Shown here: positions 45,939-54,952 of the stretch, in pieces
Numbering within the stretch: the first letter of the stretch is position 1
Layout of the letters: every line of letters starts with the position of its first letter
Source of the DNA: Pseudopontixanthobacter vadosimaris
GTDB lineage: Bacteria > Pseudomonadota > Alphaproteobacteria > Sphingomonadales > Sphingomonadaceae
Length of the DNA: 64,000 nucleotides
Direction: 5' to 3'
Assembly (NCBI RefSeq): GCF_012979275.1
Contig: NZ_JABASZ010000043.1
Coordinates: 52,869 to 116,868 of the forward strand
The notes under the pieces: model-generated
The model's database searches: none
What the model was told of the DNA's origin: nothing
The model's input: the letters and a program-made list of their open reading frames with translations, nothing else
Program-made: the position numbers and the translations under genes

Positions 45939-46340
45939 ATGGACATGGGGCATATCTACAGGCGAGCGCCGCTGGCCAGGGCCATGGCGCTGATGGCCTG
46001 CGCCTGTCTTTCCGCCTGCAAGGATCCGGTGCAGACCCGGCGCGAACCTGCGGCGGAAACGGCGGCGCGTGGCCTGATTGCCATCCGGGATGCCGGATGC
46101 GGATCGTGCCACGAGATTCCGGGCCTGGACTGGCCGAAGGGCCGGCTCGCCCCGTCGCTGAACGGCTTCGACGATGTCGGGCTGATCGCCGGGCAATTGC
46201 CCAATCGCCCCGAAGTGCTCGCCGCCTTCATCCGCAACGCGCCGCTGGTGAAACCCGGTTCCACCATGCCGCCCATGCCCGTCACGCGGCAGGAAGCGCG
46301 GGACATAGCATCCTATCTTTATGGAATTGATCATGATTGA
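45939..46340 (+). CDS. Small cytochrome c lipoprotein
   Basis: A 133-aa protein: lipoprotein signal (LARAMALMACACLSACKD, lipobox LSAC), then one heme c site CGSCHEIPGLDWPKGRLAP and the late STMPPMPVT Met ligand region. It looks like the mono-heme subunit often placed ahead of coxB in this oxidase type. A second ATG at 45945 is possible. Its stop overlaps the coxB start. Confidence 0.88.
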   Translation: MDMGHIYRRAPLARAMALMACACLSACKDPVQTRREPAAETAARGLIAIRDAGCGSCHEIPGLDWPKGRLAPSLNGFDDVGLIAGQLPNRPEVLAAFIRNAPLVKPGSTMPPMPVTRQEARDIASYLYGIDHD

Positions 46341-47325
46341 CGCGCTGTGGGGCTGGCCGCCGCCCGTCCTCGACCCCGCAGGCCCCTATGCCGCCAAGGT
46401 GACGACGCTTGCCTGGTCGCTGTTCGCGCTCGGCGTGATCGTCACGCTGGTGGTGATCGCCGCGCTTTGGGCGGCCATCAAGGGGCCGCCCAGGGTGCAG
46501 GCGATGCTGGGCGGCGAACGGGCGATCTGGATCGGCGGGGTCGCCTTTCCCGGTGTCGTGCTGACCGCCCTGCTGATCTGGGGGCTGACGCTGACCGCTA
46601 CGCTGACCGATCCGATCGAAGGCGATGAAATGCGCATCCGCGTCACCGGCGAGATGTGGTGGTTTCGGGTGCAATATCTGGGCGATCAGGGCCGCGTCAT
46701 CATGGAGGACGCGAACGAGATCCATATCCCGGTCGGCCGGCCGGTCGTGCTGGAGCTGGAATCGGCCGATGTCATCCACAGTTTCTGGGTGCCGCATCTG
46801 TCGGGCAAGAAGGACATGATCCCCGGCCGGCGCACATTGCTGCTGGTCGAGGCGGACAGGCCGGGCGAATTCGGCGGCGTGTGCGCGGAATATTGCGGCG
46901 CGCAGCACGCCCTTATGGGCTTCGTTGCCGTGGCGCATGAACCCGCTGCATGGAACGACTGGCGCGACGCGCGGCTGGCGCGGATCGCCGCTGCGGACGG
47001 GCCGAGGGGGACGGACCTCGACATGGCCCGAACCGCCGCCGCAGGTGATGCGGCACGGGGTCGCAACCTGTTCATGGATGTCGGCTGCGCCGCCTGCCAC
47101 CGCGTCGCCGGAACCGACGCGAACGGCCTCGCCGGGCCGGACCTGACCCATGTCGGATCGCGCCGCACGCTGGGCGCGGGCATTCTGCCCAATCATCTCG
47201 GCACGATGATGGGCTGGATCGGGGACAGCCAGTCGATCAAGCCGGGCAACCGGATGCCCAGCTACGACATGCTCAGCGCAGGCGAACTGGAAGCCATCGC
47301 CCTCTGGCTCGAGCAGCAGAAATGA
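46333..47325 (+). CDS. coxB: Cytochrome c oxidase subunit II with fused cytochrome c (caa3 type)
   Basis: A 330-aa subunit. Two membrane helices (SLFALGVIVTLVVIAALWAAI and FPGVVLTALLIWGL) lead to the cupredoxin domain with the CuA site: HSFWVPH (~155) and CAEYCGAQHALM. The C-terminal ~90 residues are a cytochrome c with CAACHRVAG and the Met ligand in GNRMPSYDM. ATG 46333 is chosen; ATG 46321 four codons upstream is also possible. It receives electrons from cytochrome c and passes them to subunit I. Confidence 0.96.
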   Translation: MIDALWGWPPPVLDPAGPYAAKVTTLAWSLFALGVIVTLVVIAALWAAIKGPPRVQAMLGGERAIWIGGVAFPGVVLTALLIWGLTLTATLTDPIEGDEMRIRVTGEMWWFRVQYLGDQGRVIMEDANEIHIPVGRPVVLELESADVIHSFWVPHLSGKKDMIPGRRTLLLVEADRPGEFGGVCAEYCGAQHALMGFVAVAHEPAAWNDWRDARLARIAAADGPRGTDLDMARTAAAGDAARGRNLFMDVGCAACHRVAGTDANGLAGPDLTHVGSRRTLGAGILPNHLGTMMGWIGDSQSIKPGNRMPSYDMLSAGELEAIALWLEQQK

Positions 47326-49859
47326 AGTCCGAAACCGGGTTCGACCACGCGCTTTACGACCGCTTCCCCACAGCCAGCCGCCCGCAGAGCGAAGTCGACG
47401 AACTGAAAGAGATCTGGAAGGCGCCGAAAGGCTGGCGCCGCCTGACGGCGGTCAACAATAATTACGTCGGCTTCTGGTATGTCGTGACCGCTTTCGGGTT
47501 CTTCCTGGCGGCGGGGATTCTTGCGCTGGGGATGCGGGTGCAGCTTGCCGCGCCCATGCAGGATTACCTGGGTGCCGAAACCTACAACCAGTTCTTCACC
47601 ATGCATGGCACGGTGATGATGTTCCTCTTCGCCGTGCCGATGGTGGAGGCGATCGGCGTCATGCTGCTGCCACAGATGCTGGCGGCGCGCGACCTGCCCT
47701 TTCCGCGCCTGTCGGCCTATGCCTTCTGGGCCTATGCCGTGGGCGGAACGCTGTTCTTCCTGTCGCTGTTCGTGGGGCTTGCCCCCGATGGCGGATGGTT
47801 CATGTATCCGCCGCTCACCAGCATCGCCTTCAGCCCCGGCATCAACACCGATTTCTGGCTGCTGGGCATCGGGTTCATCGAGATTTCCGCGATTGCCGGG
47901 GCGATCGAGATCATCGTCGGCGTCCTGCGCACCCGCGCGCCCGGCATGACGCTGGACAGGATGCCGATGTTCGCCTGGGCCATGCTGGTGTTCGCCGTGA
48001 TGATCGTGGTCGCCTTCCCCAGCGTCATCCTGTGCACCCTGCTGCTGGAGATCGAGCGGGCATTCAACTGGCCCTTCTTCGATGCGACGCGCGGCGGCGA
48101 CCCGCTGCTGTGGCAGCACCTGTTCTGGTTTTTCGGCCATCCGGAAGTCTATATCATCTTCATCCCGGCGGCCGGGCTGATGTCGATGATGGTGGCGGCG
48201 GTCGCCCGGACCCCGCTCGTCGGATACAGGCTGAACGTGCTGGCCCTGGTGGCCACCGGCTTCATCAGCTTCGGCGTCTGGGCGCACCACATGTTCACCA
48301 CCGACATGCCGCGCGTATCCGCCGGCTATTTCTCCGCCGCCAGCATGGCCGTCAGCCTGCCCGCCGGCATACAGGTATTCTGCTGGATCGCGACGCTGGC
48401 CAGCGGCCGGATCAGATGGACCACGCCGGCTTTGTTCGTGGTGGGCAGCGTCGTCATCTTCACCATGGGCGGGCTGACCGGCGTGATGGTCGGCATGGTG
48501 CCGTTCGACTGGCAGGCGCATGACACCTATTTCATCGTCGCGCATCTGCATTACGTGCTGATGGGCGGCATGGTCTTTCCGATGTTCGCCGCCTTCTATC
48601 ACTGGCACGGCATGACCAGCAGCAGGGCGCTGTCGGACCGGCTGGGCAAATGGGTGTTCGGCCTGATGTTCGCCGGGCTCCACATCACCTTCCTGCCCAT
48701 GCATCTGACCGGCCTGATGGGGATGCCGCGCCGGGTCTATACCTATCTGCCGGGACGGGATCTGGACCTGCTGAACATGGTGTCGACGGTGGGCGCCTTC
48801 GTCCTTGCCGGGGGCGTGCTGCTGTTCCTGTTCGACTGCGCGCGCAATTTCCGTTTCACTGCGACGGACGATGCCGGCAATCTCTATGACGGCGGCACGC
48901 TGGAATGGCTGCCGACGGGGCTTTACTCGACCCGCTCCATCCCCCTCGTCCGGTCCCGCCAGCCTTTGTGGGACCGCCCGGAGATCTGCCGGGAAGTGGA
49001 AGAGGGCCGCTATTTCCTCCCCAATTCGGCAACCGGGCAGCGCGAGACGCTGATCACCTCGACCGTCATGGCCGAGCCGCAATATGTCCAGTTGATGCCT
49101 GGCCCCTCGCCCTGGCCCATGTCCGCCGCGATCTTTACCGCCGGCTTCTTCCTGTCGCTGACCGTGCAGGCCTATGCTTTCGCCATCTTCTGCGGGATCG
49201 TCGCGGTGCTCAGCACCCTGCGCTGGTTGTGGGAAACCGATCGTCCGGTGAGGCAGGACACGGCCGACATCGGCGGCGGTATCGAGGTTCCGATCGCCAT
49301 CACCGGTCCGAAGAGTCATGGCTGGTGGGCGCTCAACACGCTGATGGTCGTGATCGGCATGATCGGCTTCATGGCCCTGTTCGCCTATTTCTATCTGTTC
49401 GGCATCAATCCGCAGGTCTGGAGCGCCCCGCCCCCGATCGGTCAGACGGCAGTGATCCTGGCGCTGGAAATCGCAGCGCTCGCTGCTGCATGGGGCGGCA
49501 GGCGGGTTCTCGCCGGCCGGGGAGGAAAGCAGGCGGGCGACCTGCCGTGGATACTGGAGGCGCTGGCCACCGCATTGCTGGTGGGCGCGCTTTGGCTCGA
49601 TATTACCGGATGGCTCGGCACTGGCCTGTCGCCTGCGATGAACGGCATGGGCGCGACCGTCTTCATGCTGACCGTGCTGCAGGCGCAGGTGGTCATCATC
49701 GCCTGCATCATGGCGGCGTATCTTGCCATGCGCGAGGCGCGCGGGATCATGACCACGCCGACGAATGTCACCATGGACATTGTCACCCGCTTCATCATGT
49801 TCTGCGCCATGCAGGGCTTGATCTTCACGCTGGTGCCGCGAGTATTTCCCGGTGGCTGA
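47322..49859 (+). CDS. ctaD: Cytochrome c oxidase subunit I-III fusion
   Basis: An 845-aa fusion: residues ~1-600 are subunit I, ~620-845 are subunit III. Heme a and CuB ligands are present: FTMHGTVMMF (His), FFGHPEVYI (His-Pro-Glu-Val-Tyr, with the cross-linking Tyr and D-channel Glu), AHHMFT (two His) and AHLHYVLM (two His). The D-channel entrance Asp is kept (ARDLPFPR), but the Asn pair that follows in A1 oxidases is replaced (RLSAYAFW). It starts by ATGA overlap with coxB. It pumps protons while reducing oxygen at the inner membrane. Confidence 0.96.
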   Translation: MKSETGFDHALYDRFPTASRPQSEVDELKEIWKAPKGWRRLTAVNNNYVGFWYVVTAFGFFLAAGILALGMRVQLAAPMQDYLGAETYNQFFTMHGTVMMFLFAVPMVEAIGVMLLPQMLAARDLPFPRLSAYAFWAYAVGGTLFFLSLFVGLAPDGGWFMYPPLTSIAFSPGINTDFWLLGIGFIEISAIAGAIEIIVGVLRTRAPGMTLDRMPMFAWAMLVFAVMIVVAFPSVILCTLLLEIERAFNWPFFDATRGGDPLLWQHLFWFFGHPEVYIIFIPAAGLMSMMVAAVARTPLVGYRLNVLALVATGFISFGVWAHHMFTTDMPRVSAGYFSAASMAVSLPAGIQVFCWIATLASGRIRWTTPALFVVGSVVIFTMGGLTGVMVGMVPFDWQAHDTYFIVAHLHYVLMGGMVFPMFAAFYHWHGMTSSRALSDRLGKWVFGLMFAGLHITFLPMHLTGLMGMPRRVYTYLPGRDLDLLNMVSTVGAFVLAGGVLLFLFDCARNFRFTATDDAGNLYDGGTLEWLPTGLYSTRSIPLVRSRQPLWDRPEICREVEEGRYFLPNSATGQRETLITSTVMAEPQYVQLMPGPSPWPMSAAIFTAGFFLSLTVQAYAFAIFCGIVAVLSTLRWLWETDRPVRQDTADIGGGIEVPIAITGPKSHGWWALNTLMVVIGMIGFMALFAYFYLFGINPQVWSAPPPIGQTAVILALEIAALAAAWGGRRVLAGRGGKQAGDLPWILEALATALLVGALWLDITGWLGTGLSPAMNGMGATVFMLTVLQAQVVIIACIMAAYLAMREARGIMTTPTNVTMDIVTRFIMFCAMQGLIFTLVPRVFPGG

Positions 49860-50139
49860 TCAGGGCGAACCGATCGAGCAGCCGGCGGTCTATCGCAGCC
49901 TCGTCTTCGCCTTCGCCATCTGGGCCGCGCATTTCATGGTGGCATATGGCGCCGCGCTGGTCTTCCCGGGGCAGATGCTCGCGCGCGGCATTGCCATCCT
50001 TGCCTTGCCTGCCGCTCTGGCGGCGCTGTTCCTGTGGCTGCGGCGGCTCGACCAACCTCGTCCATTCCTGGCAATGGCCGCGCTGGGGCTTTCGGCGGTA
50101 TCGATCATATACGGCACCCTGCCGGCCTTCATCGGGTAA
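49852..50139 (+). CDS. Small membrane protein after subunit I-III (95 aa)
   Basis: A 95-aa protein with three hydrophobic helices: LVFAFAIWAAHFMVAYGAALV, IAILALPAALAALFLWL, and FLAMAALGLSAVSIIYGTLPAF. GTG 49852 overlaps the ctaD stop. The position and size suggest a small oxidase subunit or assembly protein; I do not recognise the family. Confidence 0.7.
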   Translation: MADQGEPIEQPAVYRSLVFAFAIWAAHFMVAYGAALVFPGQMLARGIAILALPAALAALFLWLRRLDQPRPFLAMAALGLSAVSIIYGTLPAFIG

Positions 50140-50209
50140 TGACCACGGTCTCTTTCCAGCTCCGGCCAGCCTTGTTACCAATGCTTTCGACCGATATTGG
50201 GAGCCATGC

Positions 50210-51109
50210 ATGATCGAGGCACTACGCACACCTGACGAGCGTTTCGCAGGTCTTCCTGATTACGCTTTCGCTCCCAATTACCGCGACGATCTGCCCGGTT
50301 TCGAGGGTTTGCGACTGCATTATCTGGATGAGGGCAGGCGCGATGGCCCGGTTTTCCTCTGCCTGCACGGCCAGCCGACATGGTCCTATATCTATCGCAG
50401 GATGATCCCCGTCTTCGCGCAGGCGGGCCGGGTGATCGCGCCCGACCTGTTCGGCTTCGGGCGTTCCGACAAGCCGGTGGAGGACGAGGTCTACACCTTC
50501 GACTTTCACCGGGATTCACTGCTCCGCTTTATCGAAGCGCTCGATCTCGACGATATCACGCTCGTCTGCCAGGACTGGGGCGGCCTGCTGGGCCTCACCC
50601 TGCCGGTCGAGATGCCCGAACGGTTCGCACGGCTTATCGTCATGAACACCGGGATCGGCACCGGCGAACGCCCGCTGGGCGACGGGTTCGAGGCATGGAA
50701 GGCCTATAACCGGTCGCAGCCGGACCTCGCCGTCGGCAGCCTGGTCGCGCGGGCGACTCCGATCCTGTCGGATGACGAGATCATGGCCTATGACGCACCT
50801 TTCCCCGACATCCGCTACAAGGGCGGCGTGCGGCGTTTCCCCGATCTGGTGCCGTCCACGCCCGATGCTCCGGGGGCGGAAACATCCAGACGCGCGCGGG
50901 ATTTCCTGCGGGATGAATGGACGGGCGCAAGTTTCATGGCAATCGGCATGCAGGATCCCGTCATCACGCCCAATGCCATGCAGGCCCTGCGCACGCAGAT
51001 CCGCGGATGCCCCGAACCCATGCTGGTGGAGGATGCCGGCCATTTCGTGCAGGAATGGGGTGAATCCGTCGTCCGCGCGGCGCTTCGCGCCTTTGGCGAT
51101 ACCGCCTGA
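50210..51109 (+). CDS. Haloalkane dehalogenase, HLD-I (DhmA/DhlA-like)
   Basis: A 299-aa alpha/beta hydrolase that would cleave carbon-halogen bonds. The oxyanion segment is LHGQPTWSYIYR, the nucleophile is the Asp in VCQDWGGLLGL with the halide-stabilising Trp right after it, the acid is in GMQDPVITP, and the base His is in EDAGHFVQEW. Start ATG 50210 gives MIEALRTPDERFAGLPDY, the typical N-terminus. Substrate is unknown; haloalkane dehalogenases from marine sphingomonads often act on short haloalkanes. Confidence 0.9.
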   Translation: MIEALRTPDERFAGLPDYAFAPNYRDDLPGFEGLRLHYLDEGRRDGPVFLCLHGQPTWSYIYRRMIPVFAQAGRVIAPDLFGFGRSDKPVEDEVYTFDFHRDSLLRFIEALDLDDITLVCQDWGGLLGLTLPVEMPERFARLIVMNTGIGTGERPLGDGFEAWKAYNRSQPDLAVGSLVARATPILSDDEIMAYDAPFPDIRYKGGVRRFPDLVPSTPDAPGAETSRRARDFLRDEWTGASFMAIGMQDPVITPNAMQALRTQIRGCPEPMLVEDAGHFVQEWGESVVRAALRAFGDTA

Positions 51110-51111
51110 CG

Positions 51112-51609
51112 GTGGCGGTGTTCTTCACGGCGGATACCCATTTCGGTGATCACCGGACCATCAACATCCATCGGCGGCCGTTCGATACCGTCGCCAGCAT
51201 GGACGAGGCGCTGATCACGAACTGGAACGAAGCGATCCAGCCGGATGACGAGGTCTGGCACCTGGGTGATTTCTGCCGGAAAATGGCCGATGCCGATGGG
51301 TTCCTCGCCCGGCTTAACGGCTGCAAGCATCTGATTTGCGGCAATAACGATCCGGCGGCACTGCGGGGATCGCCCGGCTGGGCCAGCGTCCATGATTATC
51401 ACGAGCTGATCATCGACGGCAGGATGATCGTGCTCTGTCATTATCCGTTCCGTAGCTGGAACGGGCAGCACAAGCGGTCGATCAATCTGCACGGCCATAG
51501 CCATGGGCGGATGAAGCCGATCCTGCGGCAGCTGGACGTCGGGGTGGATGCACAGGACTTCCGGCCCGTTTCGCTGCACGCCATCCTGCAACGACCAGCA
51601 TTTGCCTGA
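51112..51609 (+). CDS. Metallophosphoesterase
   Basis: A 165-aa single-domain calcineurin-like phosphoesterase from GTG 51112, 2 bp after the dehalogenase stop. All metal-site motifs are there: TADTHFGDH, WHLGDFC, CGNNDP, CHYP and INLHGHSHGR. It resembles small stand-alone phosphoesterases; the substrate (phosphomonoester or phosphodiester) is not readable. Confidence 0.9.
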   Translation: MAVFFTADTHFGDHRTINIHRRPFDTVASMDEALITNWNEAIQPDDEVWHLGDFCRKMADADGFLARLNGCKHLICGNNDPAALRGSPGWASVHDYHELIIDGRMIVLCHYPFRSWNGQHKRSINLHGHSHGRMKPILRQLDVGVDAQDFRPVSLHAILQRPAFA

Positions 51610-51746
51610 CCCGCTGCAAGGCCGGTCACCCGTTCCCCTTGCTGTAAAAGGCGTGATGCACCGGCAGCTGCCTTGCCGATTTGCCTAAGCTGCAATCAAC
51701 AGCTACGCGCCCAATGGATTATGTCGAACAGCCGATCACGCCTCAC

Positions 51747-54596
51747 ATGACCTTGGTTCTGCTTACTGTCCTGCCCTTTGCCGCGGCGATCCTGATCGCG
51801 CTGCTGGCAGACCGCGGCAGGGGTGTTCACGCCATTATCGCAGGGGGTGCGAGCGCGCTTGGCCTGGCCCTCGTGCTGTCGGTCGCGCCGCTCGTGCTGG
51901 CTCAGGGCAGCATCGCGCTTTCCGCCAGCTGGGTTCCCGCGATCGGACTGGATTTCTCGCTGCTGATGGACCCGCTCGGCCTGATGTTCTCGGGCCTGAT
52001 CCTCGGCATCGGTCTGCTGGTGATGATTTTCGCGCATTTCTATCTGGCGGCGGGCGAGGCGACGGGGCGCTTCTTCGCCACGCTGATGCTGTTCCAGGGT
52101 GCGATGCTGGGCATCGTCCTGTCGGGCAACGTCCTGCTGCTGCTGGTGTTCTGGGAGCTGACCAGCCTGTCCTCCTTCCTGCTGATCGGGTTCTGGCGGC
52201 ACAGCCCGGATGCGCGGCAGGGCGCGCGCATGGCGCTGGCGATCACCGGCGGCGGCGGTCTGGTGCTGATCGCGGGCATGGTGCTGCTGGGCGTGGTGGC
52301 CGGATCGTTCGACCTGATGATCATCCTGCAAAGCCGGGATGTCGTGCAGGCATCGCCGCATTATCCGGCGTTCCTGATCCTGATCCTGATCGGCTGCTTC
52401 ACCAAATCGGCGCAATTCCCGTTCCACTTCTGGCTGCCGCACGCGATGGCGGCACCGACGCCAGTCAGCGCCTATCTCCATTCCGCCACCATGGTGAAGG
52501 CGGGCGTCTTCCTGCTGGCGCGCCTGTGGCCGGTGCTGTCGGGCACCGAACTCTACACGATCATCGTCACGACAGTTGGTATGACGACCATGCTGTTCGG
52601 CGCGTGGGTGGCGATATTCCGGCACGATCTGAAGGCGATCCTCGCCTACTCGACGATAAGCCAGCTCGGCCTGCTGGTCATGCTGCTCGGCTTCTCGCTC
52701 GAGGCGGCAGCCGTGGCGGCGGTGCTGCACGTCCTCAACCACGCGGCGTTCAAGGCGGCGCTGTTCATGACGGCAGGCATCGTCGATCATGAAAGCGGCA
52801 CCCGCGACATCCGCAGGCTGGGCGCCTTGGCCAAGGTCATGCCGGTCACCGCCGTCATCGGCACTCTGGCGGCAGGCGCCATGGCGGGCATTCCTCCGCT
52901 GGGCGGGTTCATCTCCAAGGAGATGATGCTGTACGAGGCGCTGAACGTCTCGCTGTTCGGTATCGACTGGCTGGTGCCGGTCGTGGCGACGATCGCCGCG
53001 AGTTTCTCCGTCGCCTATTCGCTTCGTTTTGCCGTGCATCTGTTCTTCGGGCAGGCGCGGGACGATGCCGCGCACCGCAAGGCGCATGATCCCGGTGCAG
53101 GGATGCTGGTGGCACCGGCCGTGCTCGTCATCGTGGCGGTGCTGCTGGGGCTGCTGCCGATGCTGCTGGCGGGCACCGTCGTCTCGGCCGTGGCGGGCGC
53201 GGTCATCGGCGGACCGGCACCAATTGTGGAACTGTCGCTGTGGCATGGGGTCAACCTGGCGCTGGGCATGAGCGTGCTGGCCATCGGAGTCGGTATCGCC
53301 CTGCTGTGGCGGCATGCGGGATTGCTGCGCTGGTATGCGGCAAGGCGTCACGCCGATGCACGGGCGATGTTCCAGCGCGGCATGACGGCCAGTGACGTTT
53401 TCGTGCGGAAAATGATCGTGGCCGTGCACCGCCCTTCGCTGCAGCGCATGCTGTTCGCCACCTTCGCCGTCGTCCTGCTGATGATCGTCGACGGGACAGG
53501 CTCTGCCACCGGCGGCGGCGCGATCGGCCTGACCGGCCCGCGCGAGCTTCTGCCCGCGCCGCTCTTCGCCATCGTCACCTGGCTGCTGCTGATCGCCGCC
53601 ACCATTGCGGTCCTGGTCGAGGAACGCCAGCGGTTCCGGGCCCTGATCTATATCAGCGTGATCGGGCTCGTTATCGCCCTTTCCTTCGTCTATTTCTCGG
53701 CACCCGACCTCGCGCTGACGCAGATCTCGGTGGAAGTCGTCACCATCCTGCTGCTGCTGCTGGCGCTCAATCTTCTGCCGAAACGGCCGCCGCTGCTGTC
53801 CAGCTCCGGGCTTCGGGTACGTGACGGATTGTTCGCGGCGTTCGGCGGGCTCGGGGTAGGCGGCGCGGCCTGGGCCATGCTGACGCGCAATCCGAACGAT
53901 CCCATATCCTCGTTCCACATCGCCAACAGCTACAGCGGCGGCGGCGGGACCAATGTGGTGAACGTGACCCTGGTCGATTTCCGCGCTTTCGACACGATGG
54001 GTGAAATCATCGTGCTCGGCATCGCCGGACTGGTGATCTACGCCCTGCTGGACACCACCGTTCGCGGTGCTGCGGGCGCAAGGTTGCGATCGTGGCAGGA
54101 AGACATGCCGCATTCGCCCGAACGCCACCCGATGATGTTCGTGATGTCCACCCGCATCCTGCTGCCGCTGGTGCTGGTGGCAGGCATTTTCATCTTCCTG
54201 CGCGGCCACAACGAACCGGGCGGCGGGTTCATAGCCGGGCTGGTCGTCGCCATCGCCCTGCTGCTGCAATATCTCGCCTCCGGCTACGACTGGACGGATT
54301 CACGGCGCCGGATCGGCGAACATGATCTGATAGGCTTCGGCGTCCTGATCGCGATCCTCACCGGGATTGGTGCGCTGGCGTTCGACGCCAATTTCCTGTC
54401 GACGGCTTATGATTACTTCACGCTGCCGCTGGTCGGGAAATTCGAACTGACCACCGCCCTGTTTTTCGATCTCGGCGTATTCTCGGTCGTGCTGGGCGCG
54501 GTGGTGCTGGCGCTGGCGCAATTGAGCCACATCGCCCAGCGCGCCGCCCGTGCCCATGCGCTGCAGGAAGCCGAAAAGCATGAGGACGCCTCGTGA
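51747..54596 (+). CDS. mrpA: Mrp Na+/H+ antiporter subunit AB (fused)
   Basis: A ~949-aa membrane subunit of the Mrp (Mnh/Pha) antiporter. Residues 1-~650 are the NuoL/MrpA part (LTVLPFAAAILIALL start, GCFTKSAQFPFHFWLPHAMAAPTPVSAYLHSATMVKAG in the middle, the proton-translocation segment). The ~650-780 C-terminal part leads to an MrpB domain at ~800-930 (MSTRILLPLVLVAGIFIFLRGHNEPGGGF). So it is the AB fusion typical of alphaproteobacteria. The start is uncertain: ATG 51747 begins at the first helix; 51714 and 51681 are possible. It exports Na+ in exchange for H+ at high pH or salt. Confidence 0.95.
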   Translation: MTLVLLTVLPFAAAILIALLADRGRGVHAIIAGGASALGLALVLSVAPLVLAQGSIALSASWVPAIGLDFSLLMDPLGLMFSGLILGIGLLVMIFAHFYLAAGEATGRFFATLMLFQGAMLGIVLSGNVLLLLVFWELTSLSSFLLIGFWRHSPDARQGARMALAITGGGGLVLIAGMVLLGVVAGSFDLMIILQSRDVVQASPHYPAFLILILIGCFTKSAQFPFHFWLPHAMAAPTPVSAYLHSATMVKAGVFLLARLWPVLSGTELYTIIVTTVGMTTMLFGAWVAIFRHDLKAILAYSTISQLGLLVMLLGFSLEAAAVAAVLHVLNHAAFKAALFMTAGIVDHESGTRDIRRLGALAKVMPVTAVIGTLAAGAMAGIPPLGGFISKEMMLYEALNVSLFGIDWLVPVVATIAASFSVAYSLRFAVHLFFGQARDDAAHRKAHDPGAGMLVAPAVLVIVAVLLGLLPMLLAGTVVSAVAGAVIGGPAPIVELSLWHGVNLALGMSVLAIGVGIALLWRHAGLLRWYAARRHADARAMFQRGMTASDVFVRKMIVAVHRPSLQRMLFATFAVVLLMIVDGTGSATGGGAIGLTGPRELLPAPLFAIVTWLLLIAATIAVLVEERQRFRALIYISVIGLVIALSFVYFSAPDLALTQISVEVVTILLLLLALNLLPKRPPLLSSSGLRVRDGLFAAFGGLGVGGAAWAMLTRNPNDPISSFHIANSYSGGGGTNVVNVTLVDFRAFDTMGEIIVLGIAGLVIYALLDTTVRGAAGARLRSWQEDMPHSPERHPMMFVMSTRILLPLVLVAGIFIFLRGHNEPGGGFIAGLVVAIALLLQYLASGYDWTDSRRRIGEHDLIGFGVLIAILTGIGALAFDANFLSTAYDYFTLPLVGKFELTTALFFDLGVFSVVLGAVVLALAQLSHIAQRAARAHALQEAEKHEDAS

Positions 54597-54952
54597 TCAG
54601 CCTGGAATTCCTGGTCGCCAGCGCCATCGGCGTACTGGTCGCGGGCGGCATCTATCTGACCTTGCGCGGGCGCACCTTTCAGGTCGTCCTCGGGCTGACG
54701 CTGTTCTCCTACGCGGTGAACATGTTTCTCTTCGCGTCGGGGCGGCTGGTGGTCGACCGTGCGCCCATCTGGTCGAAGAGCGTGACGGAATATGCCGATC
54801 CGCTGCCGCAGGCGCTGGTGCTGACCGCCATCGTCATCACTTTCGGCATGACGGCGCTGACCGTCATCCTGACGCTGCGCAGCTTTCTGGAAAGCGGCAG
54901 CGATCAGGTGGACGGCGATCCCAGCGGCAATCACGAGGATGATTCCGCGTGA
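54593..54952 (+). CDS. mrpC: Mrp antiporter subunit C
   Basis: A 119-aa NuoK-like subunit with three helices (FLVASAIGVLVAGGIYLTL, VVLGLTLFSYAVNMFLFASG, DPLPQALVLTAIVITFGMTALTVIL) and an acidic tail. Start GTG 54593 overlaps the mrpA stop. It is part of the continuous AB-C-D-E-F-G operon. Confidence 0.95.
   Translation: MISLEFLVASAIGVLVAGGIYLTLRGRTFQVVLGLTLFSYAVNMFLFASGRLVVDRAPIWSKSVTEYADPLPQALVLTAIVITFGMTALTVILTLRSFLESGSDQVDGDPSGNHEDDSA

Noticed and set aside
48905..50209. Frame that runs into the dehalogenase from inside the oxidase gene
   Set aside because: Out of frame with the oxidase and composed of Arg/His/Pro-rich translation; only the part from ATG 50210 has dehalogenase motifs.
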